NCBI RefSeq assembly: GCF_000801105.2
Contig: NC_079511.1
Coordinates: 23,025,792 to 23,089,791 of the forward strand
DNA from: Raphanus sativus
Lineage: Eukaryota; Streptophyta; Magnoliopsida; Brassicales; Brassicaceae
Reading direction: 5' to 3'
Length of the DNA stretch: 64,000 bases
Of the stretch, positions 11,048-23,518 are shown piece after piece. The notes under the pieces are model-generated. The model did not search any database, had not been told where the DNA came from, and saw only the letters and a program-made list of their open reading frames with translations. The position numbers were made by a program, and so were the translations under genes. Every line of letters starts with the position of its first letter. Positions within the stretch are counted from its first letter, which is position 1.

Positions 11048-12126
11048 TGTTGGGGTCAAAAACTGTCGCGACGAAGTTAATATCGAAACATTCGATAAAA
11101 TAGACAACATTAATCTTTACAGAAAAAATCATAAAAATCGTCTCCTTGCAAAAGGTTCCACGACTAAACCATGTTTTCGTTAAAACACGATCATCGGAGA
11201 TAACAAAAGATCGTTAAAACGCGAGGATGCAGCTTGGCCATCACGGAACAGCCAAGGGATCATACGAAGCTCGGTCGCCATAACTACCGAGCTGGGAGAC
11301 AAGCTCGGTCGCTATACCGAGCTCGGAAACTAGCTCGGTCGCAAATACATCAACCATTTTCCGAAACGTCCAAAGTCTTCCGAAACGATGAAACGACGTA
11401 AAATTATGCATTCTCGACTATCCTTATAACGATCCTCTGTAAGCCACGGCTAGCCATTTCTTGATTTCTCGATCAAATGGGATCGTCAGCTTGGTTTACG
11501 ATTGAACCGCGGAAAATTAACTTTATCGGAGAAATCGTAACAAATGTCTCAGACCAAAAGACGGCCCAAAAGGTCATAAACTTGATTCGAAGCCCACTTA
11601 CGATTTATTAAAATCCCATAAACCTTGCAACGGTTTATGCTTGGAGGATAAACATCAGTTTCCGCGGATAAATGGAAAGTTTCCTCAGATAATCATGAAG
11701 ATCGGAAAAAATGGAATATCTCCATTTTCGGACTATGACGGCTTAAGGGTAAAAGGGGAAGGCGTAAACTGACCTAGGAGGGAGTATATAAGGAGTTCAA
11801 GGCGAGAGGCATAGAGAGAGACTTTTTTCAGAGCAAACTAGCACTTAGAGCAATTTAGACAATTTTCCGTTTTTGTTATTCGAGCTGCGACTCAATTAGG
11901 TTTAGCCACCTTCGGGTATTAGACTAGGAATTTCGCCGACAGCTCTCGTAACCGAAGCATGTTACCTTGTTGTTACGCTCAAACGTGAAATCGGAAATAA
12001 GATCTTTCTTTGCTCTCCGTTTATTTTTACGGTTTCTTATTATTCTCGTTTTATTTTCGTGTTCTGATTGCTTGGCGTGTGGTTTCTCAGATATCTGAGA
12101 CCTCTGGGAAATTAAGGTTTTCCTAG

Positions 12127-12923
12127 TGATACGTCCTGGGTCGGGACAGGATCACTCAAACGGACTTAGGGATTGGAACTCGCGAAAAGGGAGAACTGAT
12201 GGATTGAACGGTGACACAAAGGGTTGCGGAAGGCCCAATGATACTACCAGAGGTGAACTCCGAAGAGAACTAATGGATTGAACGGTGACACAAAGGGTTG
12301 CGGAATGACCCAATGATACTACCAGAGGTGCTTGATTGTCGCCTGATATGACTCACAGGTCCGACAAGGAAGCAAACTCGATCTGTTGCCGGATATGACG
12401 CACCGGTCCAACGAGAAAGAGAGAGTTACTTGGAGCTAACCACACCAAGAACAAGAAAAGTGAGATTCCCTCTCAAGGTTTCAAAAATAATCACTCAAAG
12501 CTTATTTTATTTCATTGATCAAATGGTCTTTATATAATAGGCAAGGCATACAAAAGGTTTAGTCAAAACCTAGAAACTTGTAAGTTAATAAATATTAAAA
12601 CTTGACCAAAGAACAAAGACCAAAGACCAAAGAACAAAGACCAAAGACCAAAGACCAAGACTTTTGACCGAAAATGGAAATTTGTGGTCGCAAAACTCTT
12701 CGGCTGATCTCGTCCTTTTGCATGGTCGACGGGATCTGGATTGCCGTCAGATTGATATATTATTTGACCATACCTTCTCGTTTTTTGTTGGACCTTTCTT
12801 TCTTTGGGCTGAAACATGTTCATAAACATATTTTCATAAATCGTCAAGCCCATCTCGTTTAAAACTCAAGCCCAAAAGCCAAACTTTCTTGATTTGTTGC
12901 TGATGCTGATTCAGGGCACATCA
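12127..12923 (-). repeat. 3' LTR of the miniature element
   Basis: The 797-bp repeat is nearly identical to 13118-13892. It contains an internal duplication of about 70 bp (unit containing GGATTGAACGGTGACAC) and a short CCAAAGA array near 12604-12660 that has more units than in the other LTR. Confidence 0.85.
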
Positions 12924-13117
12924 TTCCCTCCTTCTTTAAAAAGATTTGCCCTCAAATCTGTCTTTCTTTAGCTTCAGATAGAATGATCTCTTGGCTTTTC
13001 GTGGAACTCTTTTTTTTTTTTTTAAGAAAAGAAGATGAAAGGTAGAAGATGGATGAAGAAGATGGAAAGATGAGAAAAATGAACATATAGTACCGAATGA
13101 GTGGCTCTGATACCACT

Positions 13118-13892
13118 TGATACGTCCTGGGTCGGGACAGGATCACTCAAACGGACTTAGGGATATGAACTCGCCAAAAGGGAGAACTGATGGGATGAAC
13201 GGTGACACAAAGGGTTGCGGAAGGCCCAATGATACTACCAGAGGTGAACTCCAAAGAGAACTGATGGATTGAACGGTGACACAAAGGGTTGCGGAAGGCC
13301 CAATGATACTACCAGAGGTGCTTGATTGTCGCCTGATATGACTCACAGGTCCGACAAGGAAGCAAACTCGATCTGTTGCCGGATGTGACGCACCGGTCCA
13401 ACGAGAAAGAGAGAGTTACTTGGAGCTAACCACACCAAGAACAAGAAAAGTGAAATATCCTCTCAAGGTTCCAAAAATAAACACTCAAAACTTATTTTAT
13501 TTCATTGATCAAATGGCCTTTATATAATAGGCAAGGCATACAAAAGGTTTAGTCAAAACCTAGAAACTTGTAAGTTAATAAATATTAAAACTTGACCAAA
13601 GAACAAAGACCAAAGACCAAAGACCAAGACTTTTGACCGAAAATGGAACTTTGTGGTCGCAAAACTCTTCGGCTGATCTCGTCCTTTTGCATAGTCGACG
13701 GGCTCTGGATTGCCGTCAGATTGATATATTATTTGACCATACCTTCTCGTTTTTTGTTGGACCTTTCTTTCTTTGGGCTGAAACATGTTCATAAACATAT
13801 TTTCATAAATCGTCAAGCCCATCTCGTTTAAAACTCAAGCCCAAAAGCCAAACTTTCTTGATTTGTTGCTGATGCTGATTCAGGGCACATCA
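13118..13892 (-). repeat. 5' LTR of the miniature element
   Basis: The 775-bp partner of 12127-12923 differs by few substitutions and by fewer CCAAAGA units. The primer binding site lies directly beside it at 13104-13115. Confidence 0.85.
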
Positions 13893-13950
13893 CCTAGTTT
13901 CCTAATTTATACGATTTATTGACGGTTCAAATTTCGGTTCCCACATCTAA

Positions 13951-16900
13951 CTAGGCCTAGTGAATCTGAGCCGCATTATCGAATCTGGTCTCCATGTAAC
14001 AGTATGGTAAAATCTTGGATCTTGAATGCAGTGATGAAACAGATCTATGGAAGTATTCTAAGGTTTAATGATGCTTCTGAGATATGGAAAGATCTGCTCA
14101 CACGCTTTCATATCACCAACTTACCAAGATCATATCAGTTGACACAGCAAATCTGGTCTCTCCAGCAAGGATCATTGGATCTTTCTACCTACTACACCAA
14201 ACTCAAAATGATGTGGGATGATCTTGATGGAGCGGATTGCATCAAAACGTGTCAAAACTGCAACTGTTACAAGTCAATGGCTACAAAGTCTAAGCATACG
14301 AAGGTGATCAAGTTCTTAGCAGGACTCAATGATTCTTATTCGAATGCTCGCAGTCAGATCATCATGAAAAAGACGGTACCAGATTTATCAGAAGTATATA
14401 ACCTTCTGGACCAAGACTTTAGCCAACCAAGCATCAATCCAGTATCAAATGCTAGTGCTTTTCACATGGATGGATCTGAGAGTGTTCAAGCTTCTATCAA
14501 CGCTACGTACACTCGTCCTTCACGACCGGTTTGTTCTCACTGTGGGTACAACGGCCACACTGTTGACAAGTGTTACAAAATCCATGGTTATCCACCTGGA
14601 TTCAAACACAAGAATCCACAGACGGAGAAACAGAACTCTACTCCAAAACCGATGGTTGCACAAGTAGCTGTAAATGAACAAACTGGCAATGTGGAACCTT
14701 CTACGACAATTTCGAAGGATCAAATTGAAGGATTGATAGCTTACTTCAACTCGCAACTGAAGACTGATCAGACGATGATAGCATCTACCTCTGGTGGTTC
14801 CATCACTCCACTCCATGGTATGACTTTCTCGTCCTCTACTATTGGTTTTGTTGGAATTTTGAGAGCCACAGGTAATGTTTTATCATCACAGTCATGGATT
14901 ATTGACAGTGGGGCGACTCATCATGTTTCTCATGATAATAGTCTATTTGTCAACCTCACTGCTTCCGTAGATAGATCAGTATCTCTTCCTACATGAACAG
15001 ATATAAAGATTGCAGGCATTGGTCAGAATAGTCTGAATGAGTATCTCGTCCTCAACAATGTGTTATATATACCTGACTTCTAGCTGAACTTGCTCAGCAT
15101 CAGTCAGCTTACACATGATTTGGGTTGTCGAGTTGCATTTGACCAAGGTTCTTGTGTGATACAGGACACTACCAAAGGATTGATGATTGGTCAGGGTGAA
15201 AGGATTGCAAACCTATATGTTATTGAAGGAGAGCGTCTTACTGCTTCTGCACATGTTCCTGCAAATTCTTCAATAAATGTTGTTGTTGATACATCGTTAT
15301 GGCATAATAGACTAGGGCATCCTTCTATTGCTAAAGTCGATTCCATAACTGATGTACTTGGCATTTCACAGAGAAATAAAGGAAAATTGCATTGTCCTAT
15401 ATGCCCTCTTGCAAAACAAAAGCACCTATCTTATCCTGCAAACAACAACATGTGCTCAAACGCCTTTGATATGCTTCACATTGACCTCTGGGGACTTTTC
15501 TCTGTTACAACAGCTGAAGGGTACAAGCATTTCTTAACCATCGTCGATGATCATACTCGTGTGACATGGGTCTATCTTCTGAGAACAAAAGCAGAGGTTC
15601 TCAAAGTCTTCCCTGAGTTCTTGACGATGATAGAGAAGCAGTACAATGCACAAGTCAAAGGCGTGCGTTCAGATAATGCTCCTGAGCTGAGATTTACAGA
15701 ACTATACAAGAGTAAGGGCATACAAGCATATCACTCTTGACCTGAGACTCCTGAGCAAAACTCTGTAGTCGAGAGGAAGCATCAGTACATATTAAATGTG
15801 GCAAGAGCTTTGATGTTTCAAGCACATATACCATTGGAAAACTGGAGTGACTGTATACCCACAGCGGTCTTTCTGATAAATACACTGCCTTCTCCTCTAC
15901 TCAAAGACAAGTCTCCTTTCCAGATGCTAACACATAACAAGCCTGGTTATAATGATCTTCGAGTATTTGGATGTCTTGTGTACTGCTCCACATCATCTAA
16001 AGATCATCACAAGTTTCAACCGAGAGCAAGACCTTGTGTTCTTCTTGGTTACCCAGCAGAAAATAAAGGCTACAAGCTTCTGGACTTGGAAAGAACCACG
16101 ATTCATATCTCTAGAAACCTTGTTTTCCATGAGGACATCTTTCCTTTCAAGGATTCTTCGATGTCATCTCCTGATTTCATGTTGCTATTGGATTATGCAG
16201 TTGTGAGTAATTCAGATGAAACGGATGAAGAAATCCCTGTAGTTGTGACTCCACCTACAGTTGTGGAGAGTTCTTCACCTGATACTGATGATACTCCTGC
16301 AGAGGCTGTTAAGCCGACAAGAACATCTAAACAACCAGCATATCTACATGACTATTACTGTAATATGACTGCAATAGATGTTCCTTACCCTTTGGCATCT
16401 TACATATCGTTCAAGAAGCTATCTAAAACCTACAAGAACTACATCTGCTCTATCAGTTTACATCCAGAACCTACCACTTTCACTCAAGCCAAGAAGTTTG
16501 ATGAATGGCTAAAGGCGATGAATGAGGAACTAATAGCTTTGGAACAGACTGATACTTGGGATGTTTGTTCTCTTCCTCCGGGCAAACATGCGATTGGATG
16601 TAAGTGGGTTTATAAAGTGAAGCTTAATGCAGATGGAACTCTAGAACGATATAAAGCAAGGCTTGTGGCCAAAGGGTATACACAACAAGAAGGCATCAAC
16701 TTTGTTGATACGTTTTCTCATGTGGCAAAGATGACAACAGTTAAAACTCTGTTATCTGTTGCTGCGGCTAAGAAGTGGAGTTTAACGCAGTTAGAGATCT
16801 CTAATGCTTTCTTAAATGGCAAGTTACATGAGGAGATCTATATGCATTTGCCTCTTGTTTACACACCTAAGGAAGGAACTGTTATGCCTCCAAATGATGT

Positions 16901-18032
16901 CTGCAAACTAAAGAAATCCTTATATAGTTTAAAGCAGGCATCAAGGCAATGGTTCTTAAAGTTCAGTACTACGCTACTGGCTCTAGGGTTTCAGCAGTCT
17001 CACATTGATCACACACTCTTCATTCGCCGTGATTCCATGAGATACATAGTTGTTTTGGTGTACGTTGATGACATTATTAACGCCTCAAAAAATGATGATG
17101 ATGTTCTTCAACTCAAAACAGACATGAAATCCTTCTTTAAACTCAGAGACCTTAGTCCATTACGGTATTTTCTTGGACTAGAAATTACTCGCTCGGCTTC
17201 TGGAATCTTCGTTTCTCAACGGAAATACACTCTGGAGTTACTTGAAGATTCAGGTCTTCTTGCGTGCAAACCTGTCTCTGTTCCGATGGATCCAAATGTT
17301 AAACTGCGTAGTGAACCTTTGATACATTGTCAAGATGATCTCCTCGATGATCCATTGAGTTTCAGGAGACTTGTTGGCAAGATGATGTATCTTACAATCA
17401 CACGGCCTGGCATTACCTTCGCTGTAAACAAGCTTTGCCAGTTTGCTTCAGCTCCACGCAAGTCACATTACCAAGCTGCCTTGAAGGTTCTTCACTACCT
17501 AAAAGGAACAGTTGGTATGGGCATTTTCTACTTGTCAGACTGTGATTTGGTGCTCAAAGGTTTCACTGACGCAGACTGGGGTTCTTTCTTGGATTCACGA
17601 AGATCAACAACGGGTTATTGTATGTTTCTTGGTAACTCACTAATATCATGGAAGTCCAAGAAACAAGATACCGTTTCACATTCTTCAGCGGAGTCCGAGT
17701 ATCGTGCTATGGGGTTTGCAGTGCGTGAGATTCAATGGTTGATCAATCTGTTAACAGACTTTCAGGTGTTTCAGAGTCAACCAGTGGCGTTCTTTTGTGA
17801 TTCAACTGCAACAATTCACATTGCAAATAATGCAGTGTTTCATGAAAGAACTAAACATCTTGAGTTTGATTGTCACAAAGTCAAGGAGCTCATCATCAAA
17901 GGCCTGATCAAGACCTTACATGTCCGCACAGACAATCAACTTGCAGACGTCTTTACTAAACCGCTCCAACCTGGTCACTTTCAATCTATCATTTGCAAGA
18001 TGGCTTTGAATTCAGTCTTCTCGCCATCTTGA
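13951..18032 (+). pseudogene. Copia polyprotein: gag C-part, protease, integrase, RT, RNase H
   Basis: One reading frame runs from 13953 to the stop at 18030-18032 and is broken only by TGA at 14994-14996, TAG at 15081-15083 and TGA at 15738-15740. In order it shows a gag with zinc knuckle CSHCGYNGHTVDKC (about 14533-14574), then protease DSGATHH (14904 onward). The integrase follows with its HHCC region (HNRLGHPS, HCPICPLAKQ) and core (FLTIVDDHTRVTWVY). Reverse transcriptase carries YVDD at 17061-17072, and RNase H carries FTDADWGS and CDSTATIHIANN. The RT catalytic aspartates are kept. The product would have supplied capsid, polyprotein processing, cDNA synthesis and integration. The few lesions suggest a fairly young element. 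Confidence 0.9.
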
Positions 18033-18047
18033 GAGGGGCTATTAGAG

Positions 18048-18172
18048 TGTTGGTTTATATCGGTTCAGTATTGTATTCGGTTTACATTGACTTCCGGTTC
18101 AGTAGCTACTATAAAGCTCTGTAACAGACTCTGTAACTGATTAACGAGAATAACAAATACATTTCATTTTCA
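18048..18172 (+). repeat. Putative 3' LTR of the copia element
   Basis: A purine-rich tract (GAGAGGGGCT, 18031-18040) after the polyprotein stop is followed by TGTTGGTTTATA. A plausible LTR end, CATTTTCA, lies at 18172, giving about 125 bp, in the range of short-LTR copia lineages. No second copy exists in the window to confirm the ends. Confidence 0.5.
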
Positions 18173-21100
18173 TGGTTTCTCTTCTATTATCTAAAATGGC
18201 TTGATCAAAAGGGTATTAGATTTTCTTGGTTTCCATTTAAAAGTAAGAATATTAAAATGTCTTACATAAATTTGAAAAGTTAATATGTTTAAGAGGTTAA
18301 ATAAATGAAATTGAAGGTTATAGTTGATAATCCAAAACATAATCAGTTATATTTATGAGCAAATATTATGTTATTACATGCTTTGGATTGGAAGCAACGA
18401 TAAATCCATTGCCTGAAGACAACTATTAATCTAAACTCTAGTAATATTCAGTGGCAAAATCCCGGTACTAGATATCTTTTATAAAGATATAGAGAAAATA
18501 AAGAAACTAAATGATGGATAAAGAAGGAAGTTGTATCAAATGACAAATTACATCTCATCCTTAATGGTATCAACTAATTCAAAACAATTTTAAAACAATC
18601 AGTTTCAATAAAGGAAGGATCCCAAAGACTCGATCTTTATTTTAGTTGTTGAATTTCACCAGTATGATCACATGAATTTGACAACGATGAAGTTCTTATG
18701 CAAAGACAATGATGAATTTAAACCCTAGATAAGTCATAGTAAATTTCAGTGGCAGAATCTAGAATCTAGGATTCAGATTAATCATCATCTTCGCGTAAAG
18801 GATTTATTTCGAATCCAAGACATATAATAATACAATAATTTATTTGTAAATATAACTATTATTTTTTGGATAGATCAGTTATAACATTTTATTTAATTTA
18901 TTTAACCTTTTAAACATATTAAATTTTTAAATTCAGATAAACCATTTTAATCTTAAACTTTTAAACAGAAACCAATAAAATTTCTTATGTTTTGTTGACC
19001 AAGCAATTTTAGACCCATCAAAAATTAATCATCCAAATATTTGTTAATAGATTTAATTGTTGATTTTTAACGGGTCTAAAATAGCTTGGTCAATAAAAGT
19101 AAACTAGGATAAGACATGCGCCTTGAATTTTATAATAAATATTTAAAATATATAGTATTGACAAATGATGTCAAGTCAGCAATAACTCGGTTTTATTAGG
19201 GGTAAACTTGTCGGTTTAACTACAATTTTAGGTTTTGTTCAAAAATAAATAAACTACGGGTTTAGGTTCGGTTTGGTTTATTAAGGTCTAAGAGATCCTT
19301 AATCAAAGTCAATTCAAATTAGTTTGGTTTGATTTGTGTTCAGTTTTATTTCGGTTTGGATTGTGTTCGATTCAGTTTTAATTTAGTTTGGTTTGTGTTT
19401 GTTCGTTTTAATTTGGTTTTGTTTGTGTTTGTTTAATTCAATCGAATTTATTTTTCTAGTATTGTTTTAGTTACAAAATATAATTTATAAGAACATAAAC
19501 AGATCATCATTTGACACTAAGACATTATTTTCTTCATTAATATTAGTATACATTTTTAGTGGAACCTTCGAATAATTCAGATATTAATAAATTAATTGCA
19601 TGATTTAAATTTTAATTTTAATTATCTTATACCTTCTTCGCTTATTCACCGGTCTTTCTAAATAATACAAACAGTCTTTTTACTGAAACTTATGAAAATT
19701 ATATAGTACATATATCAATTGTACGCTTCATATTGTGCAATATTTTATATTTACTAATTATTTTCTGTTTTTCTGCAAATTATGAAATTATAAAATAATA
19801 ATTATATATATTAAATAACTAAGAAATCAATTAGTATTATGTAATAAATTAGTGTGCGCATATAAATCAAACGATCACTCTTGTTTTTTTTCAATCATTT
19901 TAGGGCAATAGAATCAAAACAATCACTCTTATCTGCCGTATATAATATGTAATTAAATTTTAATGATATTAACATATAATTACTTTTAATATTGATTTTA
20001 TTAAATGAGGTTTCTACTCATATGATTTATGATTATTTGCATATTTGTGAAACAAAATTTTATACCAACTATTTTTTTAATGTGGGATGTTTAGTAGTTT
20101 TAGTTATTTATAATCATTTAAAAACAATGAAGATTTCAAAATTAAAATATTAACTTTTCAATATATGTTCAATGAAAATATCAAAATATTAGTATATATT
20201 TTCATACGATGTATAGTTTATTTAAACGGTATAAAATACATATATATATATATATATATATTAAAATGAAACTATTTATTCATAAGGTCTTATAATCATT
20301 TTATTCTAATATAGAAAAATATTTTAAAATTGATCACAAAAGTTTATATGAGACTTTTAACAGTTTTAGTAATCTATACTCGTTTTGAAAAATTCAAAAT
20401 ACAACATATACAAAAAAAATCTAATTTTTTATTATATTATTAATGTAATTGTGTAATTTATTTAAATAATAAAGAATTAAACAAAATGATAGAAAGTATA
20501 AAAATTGTTATCAAATTCTTTATTATTTAAGATTATTAATTGTCGTATATATATTTTAGTCACATTTGGTAATTCCGTAGGTTTTATTTAAAGAAAGAGA
20601 TATGCCACCAATGTAATGCTAGAGAGTATAATTTTTAGACTATAGTTTATATAAGATGCTTTAGAATTCTTTGAAATAGAATTTGGAAGGCATACATAAG
20701 TGCCATATAGGATGAGATCATTTTTTTAATTCTTATAAAATTGAAGTTAAATCTTTTCAAAAGATCCTCAAATAATATATAGGGGATGATTTATTTGGGT
20801 TTGATAAAAAGTTGGTGTTTAAAAGGGTACACTTGAAAGTTGAGATTTTTTTGTTAAAATTTGAAAATTCAGAATTTGTTTAGCGTTTTCCCAATTCAAA
20901 ATCTACAATATTGCATATGGGCTTTCAAAACCATATAGGAATAAACATTTTCAATTACTAAATAAAAATAGATATCTCCTGTTTCTCAAAATGTGATTCA
21001 ACTGATGCAATTTTGTAGACACTAGCGTTGATGTGAATGAAATTAATTTCCGCTATCTTTTGTCAATATTTTCAGTTTCTTTAGAGCATATTAATCTATT

Positions 21101-21654
21101 TTACAGATTTTTATTTCGTTTTAACTAATTCAAACAATTTTATTTATTGTATTTTAATTAATTCGACAGTATTTATTATAAAATATCATTAAACATAAAT
21201 TATTTATTTTATAATTTTATTATATCTTTATTTTTTTCGTTCTTCCTAATTATTTTATTAATCGTATTTACTATAATAATTCACATAATTTATTATATAT
21301 GGTAACAATAATAATTTCATAGGTTTAAATAAAAAAATATCATTCGTGACAAAAATTTAAAATGATTAAAAAAATTATTTATTCTCAAAATCAGTTAAGA
21401 CTTAGGAATCCAAATATATATTCGACTACTAATCGGTTTTTCATATCAGTTTTTGGTTTTAAAATTAAAATAAAATTTAGATATTATAAATTTATAGATA
21501 GGATTTGGGAAGGATGTTTTTTGGTTTTAAAATTAAACTAAAATTTTGATATTATAAATTAATGGATAAGATTTGGTTAGTATCCTTCTGTATCTAGATA
21601 GGTTCATAGGAACCTAAATATATCCGATTAACATGTATATTTAAAATATTATTA
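18173..21654. other. Long AT-rich intergenic stretch
   Basis: No coding region could be supported. It holds a foldback at 18995-19093, a degenerate GGTTTGGTTT-rich stretch near 19200-19440, and an (AT)n run at about 20238-20262. Confidence 0.55.
18995..19093. repeat. Foldback inverted repeat (small MITE-like hairpin)
   Basis: The left arm begins TTGACCAAGCAATTTTAGAC and the right arm is its near-perfect reverse complement, ending GTCTAAAATAGCTTGGTCAA. The arms are about 37 bp with a loop of about 25 bp. It could be a small MITE. No target duplication was identified with confidence. Confidence 0.6.
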
Positions 21655-22799
21655 AATAATTTAGGGATAATTTGCAAAATACCTTATTTAGGATTTGAAA
21701 TTTGAAAAATATACTGCTCTCAATTTTTTTTTGAAAAATACACTTATTCATATTTTGTAAGACTTTTTTGCCCACGTTGTAATAAATAAATAAATATTTA
21801 AGAAATAAAATATTTAATATATGTACATAACTCTTAATTATGGGATGGGAAGTATTTAATAATGTACTTAGTCTATTCGTTTGTATGAAGCTTCTAATTT
21901 TTTTATAACATTGAGTTTATAACTTGTTGGTGAAAACAAAAAAAGCCAAAGACGCCATTGTTTCTTACCAAAAGGCAAGATGACGCAGAAGAAAAGACAA
22001 CCGACAATGGAAATAAAACCACGGAGATAAAAAAGGTAACATATGAGAAGTATACAGCACTAGCACTTCCAACCCAAGTCTCAACATCCAACACATGGCA
22101 ACAGTTTAAGGCACAGCTCTCCTTGCTTCCAGCTCAAGCAAATTCTTCAACCAAATTCTTCAGACTGCGCACGCCGAGATCCCACGGTTCCAGAAACCTC
22201 CAGACCTTTGCTGGAGCCGGGGAAGGCGAGGTGTTTCGCTACAGCGATCACAGCTCTAGAGTCCGTGAAGAGCTTGAACGGCTTCGAGGAGAAGTCGACT
22301 CTCCTCACCGTCTCGGTGAAGATTTTGGAGCCGAATCGCTCCAATTGGCGGCAGAAGTTGTCGGTTAGGTCGGAACCGAGGATGCCTTCCGGGAAACCGG
22401 AGAAGTTCTCGACGTCGGTGGTGGTTGTTAGCTGGCCTCCCGGAGCGATGTCATTGACCATCCATCCTTCGAAGAGGGAGAGGCTTTAGCTCCGCCCTGG
22501 CCGCGTAGATCGCCCCCGTGTGTGCGGGCGGGGCTTCCTATGATGCAGAGCTTCGTGTTGTGAGTTTCGAGTCCATTCATGGCGGTCAATAGATATTTGA
22601 TTTTAAATATAAATTTCAATCTTAGTTCAGAAAACATATAAAATTCAATCTAAACTAAAATTATTATAAATATCTAATTAGGGTATTTATGTTATTTCAC
22701 TTATAAATAAGTGTAGTTTTCAAAAATAATAATAAATATTGTATTTTTCAAAATATAAACTCATTTGAATGTATTTTTCCAAATTTTCCCAATAATTTA
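21655..22799. mobile_element. Pack-MULE with captured gene fragment(s)
   Basis: A perfect 9-bp duplication AATAATTTA (21655-21663 and 22791-22799) flanks an element at 21664-22790. Its ends are inverted (left GGGATAATTTGCAAAATAC, right reverse complement GGGAAAATTTGGAAAAATAC). The inverted similarity extends about 100 bp inward. Nine-bp duplications and long terminal inverted repeats define Mutator-like elements. The interior carries a thioredoxin reductase gene fragment and no transposase, so it is a Pack-MULE. Confidence 0.88.
22163..22580 (-). pseudogene. NADPH-thioredoxin reductase (NTRA/NTRB-type) 5' gene fragment
   Basis: On the minus strand from the ATG at 22580 it reads MNGLETHNTKLCIIGS, then, after frame changes in the FAD-binding GxGxxA region, [34 protein letters not shown], and [15 protein letters not shown]. 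After a further one-base shift comes [13 protein letters not shown]. These are the opening FAD domain and the start of the NADPH domain of cytosolic/mitochondrial plant NTR. The match stops exactly before the second half of the CAVCDG redox motif, so no catalytic disulphide could form. The fragment lies inside the MULE described above. The rest of that interior (about 21900-22160) may come from another source that I do not recognise. Confidence 0.85.
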
Positions 22800-22871
22800 T
22801 TTAAAAAAATTAAAATCCGCATGAACGAGGGTAACAAGTTCTAGTTAAGCTTTACATGTGAGATCACGAAG

Positions 22872-23510
22872 TGTGGTATGGGTATTTACTCGATACCCGA
22901 AGCCGCATTCGAATCCGATCCGAAAAATTCAAACCGAAATCCGAACCGAAGTAGCAAAAGTTAGAAAAGATTAGATATCCGAATCCGAATGGATTCCGAA
23001 GATAACCGAACATATGTATATTTACCTTTATATTTCTAGTTTACATCTTTTATTTTATTTAAATATTTATATTGATACTACACATACTTTAAGATCATAT
23101 AGTATATTTATAATTATAAAGAAAATAATTCGATATTCATTTAAAATGCATGTCAAACTTTTTGTTTCATGTATTAACAAAAGTTACATCTAAAATTTAA
23201 AAATAATAGCCAAATTTTTTTTGAAATGTTATCTCCAAATCTATTAGTCATTTAATATATAAATAAATAAATAAATCAGTTAAGTAAAATCTATATTTTT
23301 AAATACAAGAAACTTAAAAAATGATTTTTTTTTCTATTAAAATCTAAATATCCGAACCCGATCCAAAATAACCGAACCCGAACTAAAAATACCCGAACCC
23401 GACCAGAAATAAAGAAATACCCGAACGGATTATATATCTGTATACCGAAATACCCGGAAATCCAAAATACTCGATTCGAATCCGAACGGCTATCCGAACG
23501 TCCATCCCTA
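22872..23510. mobile_element. hAT-like non-autonomous element, CCGAA-rich
   Basis: Both ends are rich in CCGAA/CCCGAA phrases in a pattern common among Brassicaceae hAT-type repeats. The right end reads GTCCATCCCTA, whose reverse complement starts TAGGGATGGAC. Candidate 8-bp flanks are TCACGAAG (22864-22871) and TCACAAAC (23511-23518), with two mismatches. The boundaries are therefore tentative. No coding capacity was seen. Confidence 0.45.
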
Positions 23511-23518
23511 TCACAAAC

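Larger units (their letters stand above)
12127..13892 (-). mobile_element. Miniature non-autonomous LTR retrotransposon (0.8-kb LTRs, 194-bp interior)
   Basis: Two direct repeats, 12127-12923 (797 bp) and 13118-13892 (775 bp), each begin TGATACGTCC and end GGGCACATCA. A perfect 5-bp duplication CCTAG (12122-12126, 13893-13897) flanks the whole. On the minus strand, a primer binding site for initiator Met-tRNA (TGGTATCAGAGC, at 13104-13115) lies just after the 5' LTR, and a purine-rich tract (GAAGGAGGGAAT) lies before the 3' LTR. The 194-bp interior ends with a remnant reading DLRANLFKEGGNDVP, like the end of gypsy pol. This points to descent from a gypsy element by internal deletion. No protein is encoded. 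Confidence 0.88.
11048..13945 (+). mobile_element. Solo gypsy-like LTR inserted in the copia gag
   Basis: The block starts TGTTGGGGTC and ends in CCCACA. It is flanked by TCTAG (11043-11047) and TCTAA (13946-13950), a 5-bp duplication with one change. Without its own nested insertion it is about 1.1 kb. A TATATAAG at 11785-11792 suggests an LTR promoter reading plus. No internal region or second LTR accompanies it, so it is a solo LTR left by LTR-LTR recombination. The boundaries are supported by the fact that the copia gag frame is continuous across 11047/13951. Short repeats of GCTCGGTCGC occur at about 11268-11345. Confidence 0.82.
10855..18172 (+). mobile_element. Ty1/copia retrotransposon, 5'-truncated, with nested insertions
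   Basis: The element carries a plus-strand gag-protease-integrase-RT-RNase H polyprotein and a short 3' LTR. There is no 5' LTR. The gag is split by an inserted block (11048-13950). When that block is discounted, the two gag parts are in the same frame. Three in-frame stops remain in the rest, so the coding body is otherwise nearly intact. Confidence 0.9.

Noticed and set aside
12604..12660. CCAAAGACC repeats as an independent minisatellite
   Set aside because: They are part of the LTR of the miniature element and recur at 13604-13630 with fewer units.
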